A stretch of DNA of 64,000 nucleotides from Cordia subcordata (Eukaryota; Streptophyta; Magnoliopsida; Boraginales; Cordiaceae), in contig JAPTOF010000002.1 of the NCBI GenBank assembly GCA_028554755.1, forward strand, positions 7,365,001 through 7,429,000, read 5' to 3'. The stretch's first letter is position 1. Every line of letters begins with the position of its first letter. This document shows, piece after piece, positions 12,130 to 24,092 of the stretch. The translations under genes and the position numbers were made by a program. The notes beneath the pieces were generated by a model. That model was not told the origin of the DNA. It searched no databases and saw only the letters and a list, made by a program, of their open reading frames with translations.

Positions 12130-13008
12130 TGTTAGAAACTAGTAATAGTAAAAGAATGCAGAAATAGTAACAAGGTAAATAATAAACTGAACTAGAAATA
12201 ACAAATAAACAAGAAATAAACAAAATTAGTCGAGGCTCGAGATACACGATTTCCTTAAAGGATTTATACCCCTTCTACGGTGCTAAAGGTTATGGCGTAT
12301 CCTTCCCAAGATACAACGACTATAACTCTTGACTATAGTAGCATACCGAAGCAAGAGCCGGCGAACTAGAAGCGTAGGACTCTCTCTGTATGAGGGAAAA
12401 ACGACTAGCAGAATGCTTATACTATTACACTATATGCTAATACGAGAATGTTACTCTATCTCTGGCTCCTTCTGGACACGGCTATATATAGAGGAGTAAA
12501 GAGGAGCAGTCAGCAAATAGCCATTAAGGGAGCCATAAGCATGTCCCTCCAACAGTCAAAAACGTCCACAAAATAAGCTCACCCGCGCCGCGTCCCCGGA
12601 CCCGGACCCGGCCCGGCCCGGCCCGGCTGTGCGGTGCGGTGCGGGCGGGCGCGCGCGTGTGGTGGGTTTAGTACCATGCCCACCATGTATAGTCTTCCCT
12701 CCATATGCCTCACTGGTACACCTCATAAAGGAATCCATATATAAAGTGAGAAAAATTTAATGGTTTTCCTACGTGGGATACAAACCCACAGATAACGAAA
12801 TCTAACAACCAAACTAGTAACCCACTCAACTTTGGTTGCTAATTTCTCATTCACTTTTAATCCGTTTTTAACATGTAAATATATCATGTTAATCTATTCG
12901 AAACACGGAACATAACGATATCAACAATGCACTTTTGACGTGCGGGACCTAACTCAAAAATTGAGTCAATATTACTTTGACCTCATGTTAAAGCATTCTA
13001 AACTAACA
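12130..13008 (-). repeat. 3' LTR of the minus-strand copia element (879 bp)
   Basis: Lacks about 112 bp that the other LTR has around 18552-18690, next to a GC-rich block (GGACCCGGACCCGGCCC type repeats, about 12585-12660). In element sense it is preceded by a purine tract (ATGTGGGGAA, plus-strand 13009-13018). Confidence 0.9.
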
Positions 13009-13597
13009 TTCCCCACATGAATGAAAATTAGCTGACTACTATGCAAATATGCAAATGCAAATGCAAGAGAGAGTCCGAAAAGAAATACTGCCTCAGGATA
13101 GGTAGCTTTTGGCTTTGAACCTTCCTTAGTGTATACTATCGAATTTACTCGCTGATAAGTAGATTGGATGCTTTGAACTGTTCAGTTTTAGTGTAAATCA
13201 AGACAACAAAGATACACACAAAGATCTCTTAATACACTTTTAGTTCTCACGGTTGTGTTCATTTTGGCCCCGAACAATTCCGGTATTCATGAGTACTGCA
13301 GAATTCAGCCTACAATTCTCTTAGGAGCGGCCCCTCCTTACTCATATAGGTGATTTTTCGTGAAGAGTATCCTGCTATACTCCACTTGGTTTTCCCAAGC
13401 TACAAAGATCATTAAAAGCTAAGCTTATCCTATACCCCACAGGCTGCACTATCTGCTTGTCATAGGAATGGGTAAATGTGGCTTATACCCCACAAAGGCT
13501 TGAATAAGGTCATACATAATCCAGTTTCCCCTTTGAACCAAGATTCAGGGATCTCCTGTCAGCGAGGTAGGGTTGACAATTATAATGACCTTTTTAG
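13009..13597 (-). other. Non-coding 3' interior of the copia element with polypurine tract
   Basis: Lies between the end of the RNase H reading frame and the 3' LTR. The polypurine tract abuts the LTR at 13009-13018. No gene is seen. Confidence 0.6.
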
Positions 13598-14430
13598 TTA
13601 CTCTATAGGTTTCAGACCCATTCCACTCGACAAGTTAAGAACTTGCTCTCTATTTACACCTTTAGTGAGTGGATCCGCAATATTATCCTTAGACTTTACA
13701 TAATCTAAAGTGATAATCCCATTTGAGAGCAACTGCTTAATAGTGTGATGTCTACGGCGTATATGCCTAGACTTACCATTATACATAACACTTTGTGCCC
13801 TGCCAATCGCTGATTGACTATCACAATGAATACTAACAGCAGCTACAGGTTTTGACCAACATGGAACGTCCTCTAAGAATTGTCAAAGCCATTCTGCTTC
13901 TTCTCCAGCTTTGTCTAAAGCAATAAATTCAGACTCCATAGTGGATCTGGCTATACATGTCTGCTTAGAGGATTTCCATGACACAGCTGCTCCAGCTAAG
14001 GTAAAGACGTATCCACTTGTGGATCTTGAGTCTTTTGTGTCTAATATCCAATTCGCGTCACTATATCCTTCTAACACAGCTGGAAAAGTAGTATAGTGCA
14101 ACGCGTATTTCATGGTATATCTCAAGTATCTTAAGACCCTGATTAGTGCAACCCAATGTTCTTGACTTGGATTACTAGTGTATCTATTTAGCCTATTCAC
14201 AGCGCAGGCTATGTCGGGTCTTGTACAATTCATAACGTACATTAGACTCCCAATGATCCGGGAGTACTCCAATTGAGATATCCCTTCACTTGTATTTTTT
14301 CTTAGACGTACACTTACATCTAAAGGAGTCTTCGCAATCCCAATGTCACCGTTATTATGCTTGTTCAAGATTTTCTCGATGTAATGAGATTGAGACAAGG
14401 CTAGACCTTCGTGTGTTTTGATAATTTTAT
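13598..14430 (-). pseudogene. copia RNase H and pol C-terminus
   Basis: Degrades the RNA strand of the RNA/DNA hybrid during reverse transcription. The minus frame at 14398-13883 carries [19 protein letters not shown], an EGYSDANW block and [20 protein letters not shown], all typical of the copia RNase H. After EEAEWL an in-frame TGA (near 13883-13886) interrupts a frame that otherwise continues through HCDSQSAIG, RHIRRRHHTIKQLL and DNIADPLTKG to 13598. The TGA sits where an Arg codon is usual, consistent with CGA to TGA decay of a methylated CpG. A frame change near 14430 separates it from the RT. Confidence 0.9.
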
Positions 14431-15330
14431 GCCTGTGATTACATCAGCAACACCCATGTCTTTCATTTCAAAATTTCGAGAGAGCATCTTCTTTGTAGAC
14501 ACAATCGCTTCATTATTCTTTCCCATAATAAGCATATCGTCTACATAAAGGCAAACAATGACAAAATTCTGATCTGTTTCTTTCCAATAAACACACTTGT
14601 CACACTCGTTGATTTTGAACCCATTTACAAGCATGACTTGATCAAATTTCTCATGCCATTGCTTAGGTGCTTGTTTTAAGCCGTAAAGAGATTTCACAAG
14701 CTTACACACTTTTTCTCTTGACTGAACTACAAACCCTTCAGGTTGTTCCATATAGATCTCCTCTTTTAGATCTCCATTCAAGAAAGCCGTTTTTACATCC
14801 ATTTGATGTATCTCCAAACTATATATAGTTGCAATAGCTATCAACATTCGAATAGATGTAATTCTAGTTACCGGTGAATACATGTCAAAATAATCTAGAC
14901 CCTCCTTTTGATTATAGCCTTTTATAACCAATCGGGCCTTATATTTGTCTATTGATCCATCCGCCTTCATCTTCCTTCTGAAAATCCATTTACACCCTAA
15001 AGGCTTATTTCCAAAAGGTAGATCCACTAATTCCCAAGTATGGTTGTGCATGATAGACTCAATTTCACTATTCACCACCTCTTGCCAAAGAGGTGCCTCA
15101 GGAGTAGACATAGCTTCCTTGAAAGTTCTGGGCTCACTTTCTAGCATAAATGTTATAAAGTCAGGCCCGAAAGACGTAGAAGTTCTTGCCCTTTTACTAC
15201 GTCTAGGTTCATGAGCTGTAGCCTCTTTATCTACATTTGAATGGTCAAGACCCCTTTTAGACGAACTAGGTTCAGAAGAATTTGATTCTTTTGACCCTTT
15301 ATATGGAAACGCTGTCTCAAAAACTCAGCA
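14401..15330 (-). pseudogene. copia reverse transcriptase
   Basis: Copies element RNA into DNA. The minus frame from 15147 to 14401 (open further upstream, to about 15330) has the copia RT series: W..AM..E...L..N.TWELVDLP, GCKWIFRRK, KARLVIKGYNQ, the first catalytic Asp in QMDVKTAFLNGDL, EQPEGFV, KSLYGLKQAPKQWH and the catalytic YVDDM. The frame shifts just after GIKLSK, so RT and RNase H are no longer joined. The upstream part is the Ser-rich link between integrase and RT. Confidence 0.92.
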
Positions 15331-15347
15331 TTTCGAGATTCAATTCA

Positions 15348-16598
15348 TCAGATTCTCGTGAATGTCGAAATTTCTAATTTATGTACAAGAAATCTATATG
15401 TCAGACTGCTCACAGATATCCAATGAAAATACAAATCAACTGTCTTTGGTCCTATTTTGACCATTTTAGGAGTAGGAACTCCTACTTTAGCTAGACAGCC
15501 CCACACTCTTAAATATTTGTATGAAGGCGGTCTACTTTTCCACAATTCATACGGAGTTTTTCTAGTTTCTTGTGGGGTATTTTATTCAAAACATGATTTG
15601 CAATCAAGATCGCTTCCCCACAAGTTCGAGGTAGACCAGAATTTATCAACAAGGCATTCATCATTTCTTTGAGAGTTCTATTTTTATGCTCAGCAACCCC
15701 ATTTTGTTGTGGAGAATAAGGAGCTGTTGTTTGGTATATTATTCCTTGTTCAGCACAATAAGCTTCAAAAGGATATACGTACTCTCCACCCCTATCACTT
15801 CTTAAAGTTTTGATCTTCTTCCCTAGTTGATTTTCCACCTCAACTTGGTATTGTTTAAAAGCCTCCAAAGCCTCATCTTTGGATCTTAGTAAATATACAT
15901 AACAATACCTTGTGCTATCATCGATAAAAGTTATAAAATATTTTTTACCGCCTCTTGTTTGCACAAATTTTAAGTCACAAATATCACTATGAATCAATCC
16001 AAGAGGTTCGTGATTCTTTCTCTGATTTGAAAGAAGTTCTAGTTAATTTTGATTCTACACAAACTTCACATTTTTTATGATTAGAAAAATCCACTCCATG
16101 GATTAGTCCCATTTTTACAAGTTTGTTTAGAGAATCAAAGTTTACATGTCCCAACCTCTCATGCCATAAACTAGGAGATTCAAAGAAGTAAGCAGAAGGA
16201 ACAATTTTATTAATCTCATTTTGGCCAGAAGGCCCAGCAGTTACATTTCTTTTTGGGATTTGGGCTCTAACACTTAGCTTGTACATCCCCTCATAGAGAT
16301 AGCCCTTACCAACAAAATCATATCCCTTCTTGATTATAACTTTATCAGCACTAAACAGCATAGAAAGTCCGGCTTTACCTAACAAAGAACCGGATATTAG
16401 ATTTTTCCTAATCTCAGGAACATGCAGAACATTCTTAAGTGTCACTAATGCCGAGGTCATCTCTAGAACCACATTTCTGTACCTACCACTTGGGAAGTTG
16501 CAGAATTTCCCATGTACAAGACTTCTTCCTGGTATTAGCTGTGTAGGAAGAGAATAGCCTTTTCTCAGAACAAACGTGTCTAGTTGCCCCTGTGTCAA
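15348..16598 (-). pseudogene. copia integrase with GAG-pre-integrase zinc finger
   Basis: Inserts the element DNA into the host genome. The frame at 16598-15987 holds the pre-integrase part with the HHCC finger (LWHERLGH...CEVCVESK). The frame at 15997-15509 holds the catalytic core: D in HSDICDLKF, D in TLRSDRGGEY and E in QQNGVAEHKNRT, giving D,D35E. The C-terminal part (RVWGCLAKVGVP) follows in another frame at 15545-15348. Frame breaks near 16560, 15990 and 15540 inactivate it. Confidence 0.92.
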
Positions 16599-17899
16599 TG
16601 AACCATTGTTTAGGATTACCCACCATGTTCACTTCTGACACCACTGCTGAGATATTTAAATCAGACACGTCGCTTTCTAGGTCTTCTACGACATTTGCTA
16701 AGGCTTTTCTCTTGCGCAACCTGCAATCCTTTGCCTTGTGACCAGTTTTGTCACAGATATAACACGTCCCATTGGACTGCTTCTTGTCAGCTTTGGGTTT
16801 CCCAGCAAATGTCTTCCCTTTTTGCCCACGATTAGCTTGATCGTGAACTTTCTCTTTTTGTTGGGATTTGAACCATGTTCCACCATGTGGGCCTTGGATT
16901 TCATACCACCATGCATGCCCCATTTGCTAGTTGAACGATTTTCTTCCTCAATTCTAAGCAGCAGGATTAAGTTTTTCATTGTCATCTCTTGTTGCTTGTG
17001 TTTGAGGTGATTTTTAAACTCACTCCAACCAGCGGGCAATTTATCTATTAAGACAGCCACTTGGAATTGTTCAACCTGTGGCATCCCTTCAGCATGGAGT
17101 TCTTGGATGATCAGCTGGTATTCTTGTACCTGTGACATCACTAGTTTAGAATCTGTCATAGAGAATTCTAGAAATCTAGTCACTACGAATTTCTTCGTGC
17201 TAGCACTTTCTAGCTCATACTTATCCTCTAAAGACATCCATACTTCCTTAGCTGTTTTACATTTAGCATGTACTTTATACAAGGAAGTTTCTAAACAATT
17301 CAAAATATAATTCTGGCAAAGGAAATTGCTGTGCTTCCAAGCATCCACAGCCGCCACCGTCTGCATATCCGGGTTATCCCCCAAGGATGGAGAATCTTGC
17401 TGCACATACATGAACAAAATTTCAAAGTTGTGAGATAAAATTCCATTTGAAGCTGCCATGTTTTGAAGTCTTTTCTAGAAAACTTTTCTGGCTTCTCAGC
17501 ATGTGGAGGTGGAGGTGCATAGTTGGTTGTCCCAAATATAGGCCTGCCTCCAAAAACATTGCTCAAACTAGCTATATTTGCAGTTCCCCCAAAGCCACTG
17601 CTTGAACCAGCAATATTGTTGGCTTGTCCAAATGAACTGAAAGCTGATCCAGTCGCGGCTCCAAATCCGCTGAATCCCTGCACAGTCCCAGGAACCTGCA
17701 CAGTCATATTAGCTGTTGGAGTAATTCCAACATTCCTAGTCATGGTAACTCCTGTTGGGGTGTTCCCAGCAGTCACAGTAACATTCGAGGTAGCAATGGA
17801 AACCCCAGTCACACTCGTTCCAGCAGTCCAAGTTTGGGTGTTATCCACAAATTGGACTTCATAATTATTTCCAGTTTGAGTTTCGTTATTTCCAGACAC
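16483..17899 (-). pseudogene. copia Gag and aspartic protease
   Basis: Gag packages element RNA and protease cleaves the polyprotein. The start is the ATG at 17899; the N-terminal ~110 residues are Thr/Gly/Asn-rich and unlike most copia Gags. The frame changes near 17410 (to 17459-16698, with a KYELESASTKKFVV..FL block typical of UBN2-type Gag) and again near 16870. The frame at 16923-16483 carries the CCHC knuckle (CYICDKTGHKAKDC) and the protease motif DTGATRHVC. It breaks again near 16560. Confidence 0.88.
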
Positions 17900-18096
17900 G
17901 ATTGAAAGTAAAGGTTATAAGAATTCCTGCACTCAACCAACCGAAATTAGTTAACTTGTATAATAAATAATTTAAATCAGTAGTGAACAAAAACTAGTTT
18001 CTGTTTGATACAAATTTGAAAACTGTAAGCAATAGATACTATAGTTTATCAAACCTGTAAAAATTTAGAATAATGTAAAGGTAAATCCTTTAAGAC
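17900..18096 (-). other. copia leader; unusual primer region next to the 5' LTR
   Basis: In element sense the sequence after the 5' LTR reads GTCTTAAAGGATTTACC. There is no TGGTATCAGAGC-type site. The 14-mer GTAAATCCTTTAAG (plus strand 18082-18095) has a perfect inverted copy inside the LTR at 18221-18234, so the element transcript could pair with its own primer region. Confidence 0.5.
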
Positions 18097-19087
18097 TGTT
18101 AGAAACTAGTAATAGTAAAAGAATGCAGAAATAGTAATAAGGCAAATAGTAAACTGAACTAGAAATAACAAATAAACAAGAAATAAACAAAATTAGTCGA
18201 GGCTCGAGATACACGATTTCCTTAAAGGATTTACGCCCCTTCTACGGTGCTAAAGGTTATGGTGTATCCTTCCCAGGATACAACGACTATACCTCTTGAC
18301 TATGGTAGCACACCGAAGCAAGAGTCGGCAAACCAGAAGCGTAGGACTCTCTCTGTATGAGGGAAAAAAGACTAGCAAAATGCTTATACTATTACACTAT
18401 ATGCTAATACGAGAATGCTACTCTATCTCTGGCTCCTTCTGGACACGACTATATATAGAGGAGCAAAGAGGAGCAGTCAGCAAATAGCCATTAAGGGAGC
18501 CATAAACATGTCCCTCCAACAGTCAAAAACGTCCACAAAATAAGCTCACCTGATGCCAACGTGCTAAAAAGTAAATCCCGAGCTTTAATATATCAGTTAC
18601 GTCTTCCTCAAACTCTTCAGGTGTTTGAGTTTTTTTTTCCCAAAAAATACAAACCGGAGTGAAAAATCGTGCCACACCCATACCCGAGCCGCGTCCCGGG
18701 CCCGGCCGAGCCGTGCCGTGCGGGCGGGCGCGCGCGTGGTGGGTTTAGTACCATGCCCACCATGTATAGTCTTCCCTCCATATGTCTCACTGGCACACCT
18801 CATAAAAGAATCTATATATAAAGTGAGAAAAATTTAATGGTTTTCCTATGTGGGATACAAATCCACAGATAACGAAATCTAACAACCAAACTAGTAACCC
18901 ACTCAACTTTGGTTGCTAATTTCTCATTCATCTTTAATCCGTTTTTAACATGTAAATGTATCATGTTAATCCATTCGAAACAAGGAACGTAACAATATCA
19001 ACAACAGACCCTTTTGACGTGCGGGACCTAACTCAAAAATTAAGTCAATATTGCTTTGACCTCATGTTAACGCATTCTAAACTAACA
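18097..19087 (-). repeat. 5' LTR of the minus-strand copia element (991 bp)
   Basis: The longer of the two LTRs. It keeps the about 112-bp segment missing from the left LTR and has a GC-rich CCCGGGCCCGGCC-type block near 18695-18735. Confidence 0.9.
18449..18458 (-). promoter_or_regulatory. TATA box of the copia 5' LTR
   Basis: CTATATATAG on the minus strand, conserved in the other LTR at about 12483-12492. Its position would place the start of the element RNA about 320 bp before the LTR end. Confidence 0.55.
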
Positions 19088-19092
19088 TAATC

Positions 19093-22000
19093 TAATCTAT
19101 GCGGCTCCAGATCGAAATGGCTTCTCGAACTTTTACACCCAATGGTATTTTTTTAGCTTATGCATATCAAGGATACAATCATGGCATAATTTCTTTTTAT
19201 AAAAAAAAAAATTGAAAGGCTTATAATATTTTCTTTTAACTTGTAAAATACAGAAGTCTAGTTGTAACTTTGATGAGCTACTGGTTCCGCATCGGCCACA
19301 TGCTATTTTCTCTCATGGTGTAGTAATGGTTTAAGCACTTTGGCTATTATTTTATTTCACTGAAACTTGAGGACATATATGATTGTATGCTATCGGAATA
19401 TTTCATCCAATAATTCACCTCCTAATCAAGCCTTAAATAGGCCAATAGGACAAATTATGACAAATTACAAACTCTACCTTGTGCCGGCTTACATTTCTAT
19501 TTTATTCTTTGACATTTACATCATGCCTTCAGTAATAAGGGAGAAAGGAGGAAAAGAAGAGAGGGAGAGGGGGGAAAAAAGGAAAAATTTTATGCACTTA
19601 GCCTTTGTTGTCAATAATTGTTTTTTTTTTTGGGTATGGTTTTATTAACAACAAAGGTTTATTCTCTTCGTTCTTGACTTTCTAATGCAATAAAGTTTTT
19701 CTTTCAACATTCATACTCAAGTCAAGAACTGAAGAACTTCGGTATCTAGACATGGTTAATATTTAAGATATATATTATCATTCAGATCCTTCTTTGATCT
19801 ATAAGTTATAAGCATAAGACACATGGTACTATTCAAGTGTAAAATTCATGGCCTTTATTTATTAGTCTTCCGTTTGGTTAATCCTGCATGACCTAACCTT
19901 GATACATTACTTGACTAAGGGCTTGTCTGGATTGGCTTTTTTTTAAGGAAAAAGTACTTTTTTTTCTTGAAAAAGTACTTTTTTTTTCTTGAAAAAGTTG
20001 TATTACTTTTGCAATAATTACTTAATTTGGTTTTTAAAAAAGCTAAAACTTTAAAAACAACTCAAATACAACTTTTTTTAGAAACAAGAATTTTCAGCTT
20101 CTCAAGAAAATTTGTTAAAAAAAGCCCTTTTAAAAAAAGCCAATCCAAACGAGCCCTAAGCAAAAATGATCTCGGACACTTCTCACCAAATTATGCATGG
20201 ATGAGATATGTGGCATAATTTATTTATATATGTTTTGAGAGATTTTTTTTGGCTTTTGGCAATTGTATGGCTTATCTTATGTTGATTTCTATTCTATCAT
20301 ATTAGCCATATGTTTTATATCTGGATTCAAGGACTTAACATTCCAGCTTGCTAAACAATTTAAGAAAAAGATGACTATAATTTTGTGTATACATGTCAGA
20401 CATAACATGTATAATTTTGAGATACACCTATATTAGATTAGTTTCTGGTTTTACTTCGCTCGTATTAGCATAGCCACTATTTATATGCTACACTGTCATC
20501 TAACGTGTTTTAAAGTCCAAAGTATTCTAACCAATTTTGGTCAAGTATTACCAATGGCTTGGGATGGTGATGTTCTTCACAAATCCCTATATTCAACCAT
20601 TTTGGAAATAAGTGAATAATTAAGTTATATTCTTTTTAAGCTGCTTATCTATGTCCATATTTAACATGTAAATTTTCATGCGTTATGAGCCAAAGGCGCG
20701 CGTTAGCACTCCTACAAGCGAACGGATCATTTGTAGTATATTTCATATCATTACTATATCTACACATATGCCCAAATCAAGATCTATTTTGGAATCTGTG
20801 TATATATATATAATGTTCATATATTAGTTTTTTTACTGGACATTTATGTTTCTAAAGATTTAATTAAAGGTTTAATAGTAGTGATATTACATATGAAAGT
20901 AATTTGTCACACTTAAATAATTGATGATTGATATAGGCGATTGCGTCGAAGTGGACCTCTATATTAATTCATTAATTATTTGATAAGGATCCTGAAAATT
21001 TGCTTCTTTAGATTAGTATATGCAACAGCTTGCTCAAAGAAAGTAATTGTATGTATTAATTTATGAGAAGTGGGAGCGAGTAGTGAGGGTATTTGTTCCT
21101 ATAACTTTAAATAGATTTATTTGCCCGAAGGGGATAGATCTGTTTAAAGTTGTCTCACTATGCCACTTGAGTGGAAAGTTCATATTGTATGTTGTATATT
21201 TTGGTCGAAGGGGAATATGCAGTGACATATTTTGAACTCTCATGAGGATGATACTGCGGTTTATCATAGATATTAGTTATGTTGTAATATTATATTAATA
21301 TTACAATTAGTAACATTCCTTGAATGAACAATTTGTTTAGATCTTGTCTGGCGATAATTATTTTTTACCCTTTTTTGTTTTGCACTATTTTGAAGTTTCA
21401 ATTAAGTTTCTAATTTTATAAGCTGGTCTGGGTTACTCCAAATTGTTAAAGAATGTCATATTCTAAAGTGTATAAAGTTAGTGATGTTTTATTCACGTTG
21501 AACGTATTTTTGACTTTCTCTACAGCATGTATCAAGATATTATCTAATTATTTTTATGGAATTATAGAGTTTTTCCCTATAAATACATAAAGTTTATCAA
21601 ATTTAATTAATCTCTTTTTTGTGCATATTTCAATGGTCTTTTATTTATTCTAAAGAGTGTCAATGATTCTTAGTCGGGAAAGAAATTAATTTATACGACT
21701 TTTTGGTTGATTGATAGAATAATTTAAAAGGTAGCAAATTAGGTTTCCTAAAATTGATAATTTTGAGTTTATTATTACTCAAAATTATTGCTTAGATTTG
21801 TGATGTCAATGCAATTATGTTGTTTTACTTATTAGAAAATGTTGTTTAAGTTTGACTTTTACAGTGATTAATTGAAATTTAATCAAACTATACTCCCTCA
21901 CATTAAAGCTGAATATATAGGGTAATTTTTGTCAAGTTAAATTAATGCATACATGATATTTTTCTAGTTTTTTTTGGAGGCACTCCATGTATAAAATAAA

Positions 22001-22300
22001 CATATTCTGAAATGAGGTTTTTATGTTGTCCTAGTTTGTGTCTTCGTAATTCATCAATTAAGCTTTAGAAGACTTAATAAGGATCCCACAACATTCTTTT
22101 TAATTCCAGTTAGACTATTTTCTGGATCATGTTGGATAATTTTGCCGAAGTGGGTTATTTGTCGTGGTTCGTATATTTGTTTAATAAGAATTCTGAAATA
22201 GTTTATCTCTTAAAATTATAGTTCACAATTATTTTCTCAAAGGAAGTAGTTATGAACTTTAACTTATTCAAAAGTACAAGTAAATGGCAGGATGCCAAAA
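19093..22300 (+). other. Interior of the old element or spacer, no gene seen
   Basis: AT-rich and without a supported gene. By the nested-element reading this is decayed interior of the 10500-29581 element. It contains the MITE listed separately. Confidence 0.4.
19919..20156. mobile_element. Tourist-like MITE (238 bp)
   Basis: Ends are GGGCTTGTCTGGATTGGC and GCCAATCCAAACGAGCCC, an imperfect inverted repeat, flanked by TAA on both sides (19916-19918 and 20157-20159). A 3-bp TWA duplication and GGGC-type termini fit PIF/Harbinger MITEs. The interior is AT-rich and non-coding, and the inverted similarity extends into it (runs of AAAAAGTACTT and AAAAAGCC). Confidence 0.75.
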
Positions 22301-22344
<44 letters not shown>

Positions 22345-23244
22345 TAGATTTTTAGTTAAACCCAAAGAAGCTCAAAGAAGAGTATCGCATCAACACCCAC
22401 CTATTTGCCAAGTTATCATAAATTATATTTTTAGTATTATTACATTATTATAAATCTATATATTATAGTATTTAATTACATTTATGCGTCACATCCTAAC
22501 CTCATCATTGCAATAGAGTTACAAGATATTTTATTATATTTATGCACCATCTACACATTTCTTTTTAATGAGTTTAAAGTAATAAAGTCCAAAAAAAACT
22601 CATTAATTTAATTAATTTGTGCATCATATCCTAATTAAAAAATAAAAATAAGAATAAAAAATAAAAATAAAAATAAAAAAGCACTAGCATTAATTTTTAT
22701 AGATATTTAGAAATAATAAAAAAACAAAAAAACCTAAAAATAATAAAAAATTACATCTGCAAAAAAGTTAAACCCAAAGTAGTTTAAAGAAGGGTGTCAC
22801 ATTAGCACCCATCTATTTGCCAAATTATCATAAATTTTATTTTTAATATTATTACATTATTATAAATTTATATATTATAGTATTTAATTATATTTATGCA
22901 CCACTTCCTAACTTCATCATTGCAATGGAGTTGCAAGATATTTAATTATATTTATGCACCACCTATATATTTCTTTTTAATGAGTTTAAAGTAATAAAGT
23001 CCAAACAAACTCATTAATTTAATTAATTTTTGCATAATATCCTAATTAAAGAAATAAAAATAAGAATAAAAAATAAGTATACAATAAAAAAAGTACTAGA
23101 ATTAATTTTTATAGATATTTAGAAATAATAAAAAACATAAAAACCTAAAAATAATAAAAAATCACATCTATAAATATTTAAAAAGTTAAAAAATACACAG
23201 AACCTAAATAAACCCGTACAAAGCACAGGGTATGAAAGCACTAG
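22301..23244 (+). mobile_element. Helitron-like element A with two internal tandem units
   Basis: Starts A|TCTATATATA with a (TA)n run (22303-22338). It ends with a hairpin (CCCGTACAAAGCACAGGG) followed by GTATGAAAGCACTAG|T, the classic plant Helitron 3' form. Inside, a unit beginning AGTTAAACCCAAAG occurs twice (22353 and 22766). Confidence 0.65.
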
Positions 23245-24092
23245 TATATATAAAAGTTAAACCCAAAGGAACTTAAAGAAGGGTGTCGCATTAACACTCA
23301 TCTATTTTCCAAGTCATCATAAATTCTATTTTTGATGTTATTACATTATTATAAATTTATATATTATAGTGTTTAATTACAGTTATGCGCTACTTTCTAA
23401 CCTTATCGTTGCAATGGAGTTACAAGATATTTAATTATATTTATGTACCACCTATATATTTCTTTTTAATGAGTTTAAAATAATTAAGTCCAAAAAAATC
23501 ATTAATTTAATTAATTTATGCATAATATCCTAATTAAAAAATAAAAATAAGAATAAAGAATTACTATAATTAATTTTTTATAGATATTTAGAAATAATAA
23601 AAAATACACAAAAACCTATAAACAATAAAAAAATCACATTTATAAAAAAGTTAAACCCAAAGGAGCTCAAAGAATGGTGCCACATCAGTACTCATCTATT
23701 TGCTAAGTCATCATAAATTCTATTTTTAATATTATTAAATTATTATAAATCTATATATTATGGTGTTTAATTATATTTATGCACTACTTCCTAACTTCAT
23801 CATTGCAATGGACTTGCAAGATATTTAATTTTATTTATGCACCACTTATATATTTCTTTTTAATAAGTTTAAAGAAATAAAGTCCAAAAAAAACTCATTC
23901 ATTTAATTAAATTATACATCATATCCTAGTTAAAAAACATAAGAATAAAAAAGCTAGAAATAATTTTTATATATATTTAGAAATAATTAAAAACCATACG
24001 AAAACCTAAAAATAATAAAAAATCACATTTATAAATATTTAAAAAACTAAAAAATATATACATAACCTTTTGCACGGGATATAAAACACTAG
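23245..24092 (+). mobile_element. Helitron-like element B, head to tail with A
   Basis: Begins immediately after the CTAG of element A with TATATATAAAAGTTAAACCC, so the 5' TC is lost or shared. It has the same two-unit structure (23254 and 23649) and ends TTGCACGGGATATAAAACACTAG|T. No Rep/helicase coding. Confidence 0.6.

Larger units (their letters stand above)
12130..19087 (-). mobile_element. Full-length Ty1/copia retrotransposon, minus strand, frameshifted
   Basis: LTRs at 12130-13008 and 18097-19087 both run TGTTAGAAACTAG to CTAAACTAACA as read on the plus strand. The element is flanked by the perfect 5-bp target duplication TAATC (12125-12129 and 19088-19092). On the minus strand the interior encodes gag, protease, integrase, reverse transcriptase and RNase H in that order, which is the copia order. 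Domains are easy to recognise, but the frame changes several times and stops occur, so it cannot move on its own. The LTRs look nearly identical outside indels, so this is younger than the element it sits in. Confidence 0.93.

Noticed and set aside
22353..24092. Simple satellite array or CRISPR-like repeat
   Set aside because: Unit lengths are uneven, the ends carry hairpin plus CTAG, and the DNA is a plant nuclear sequence; Helitron-like dimers explain it better.
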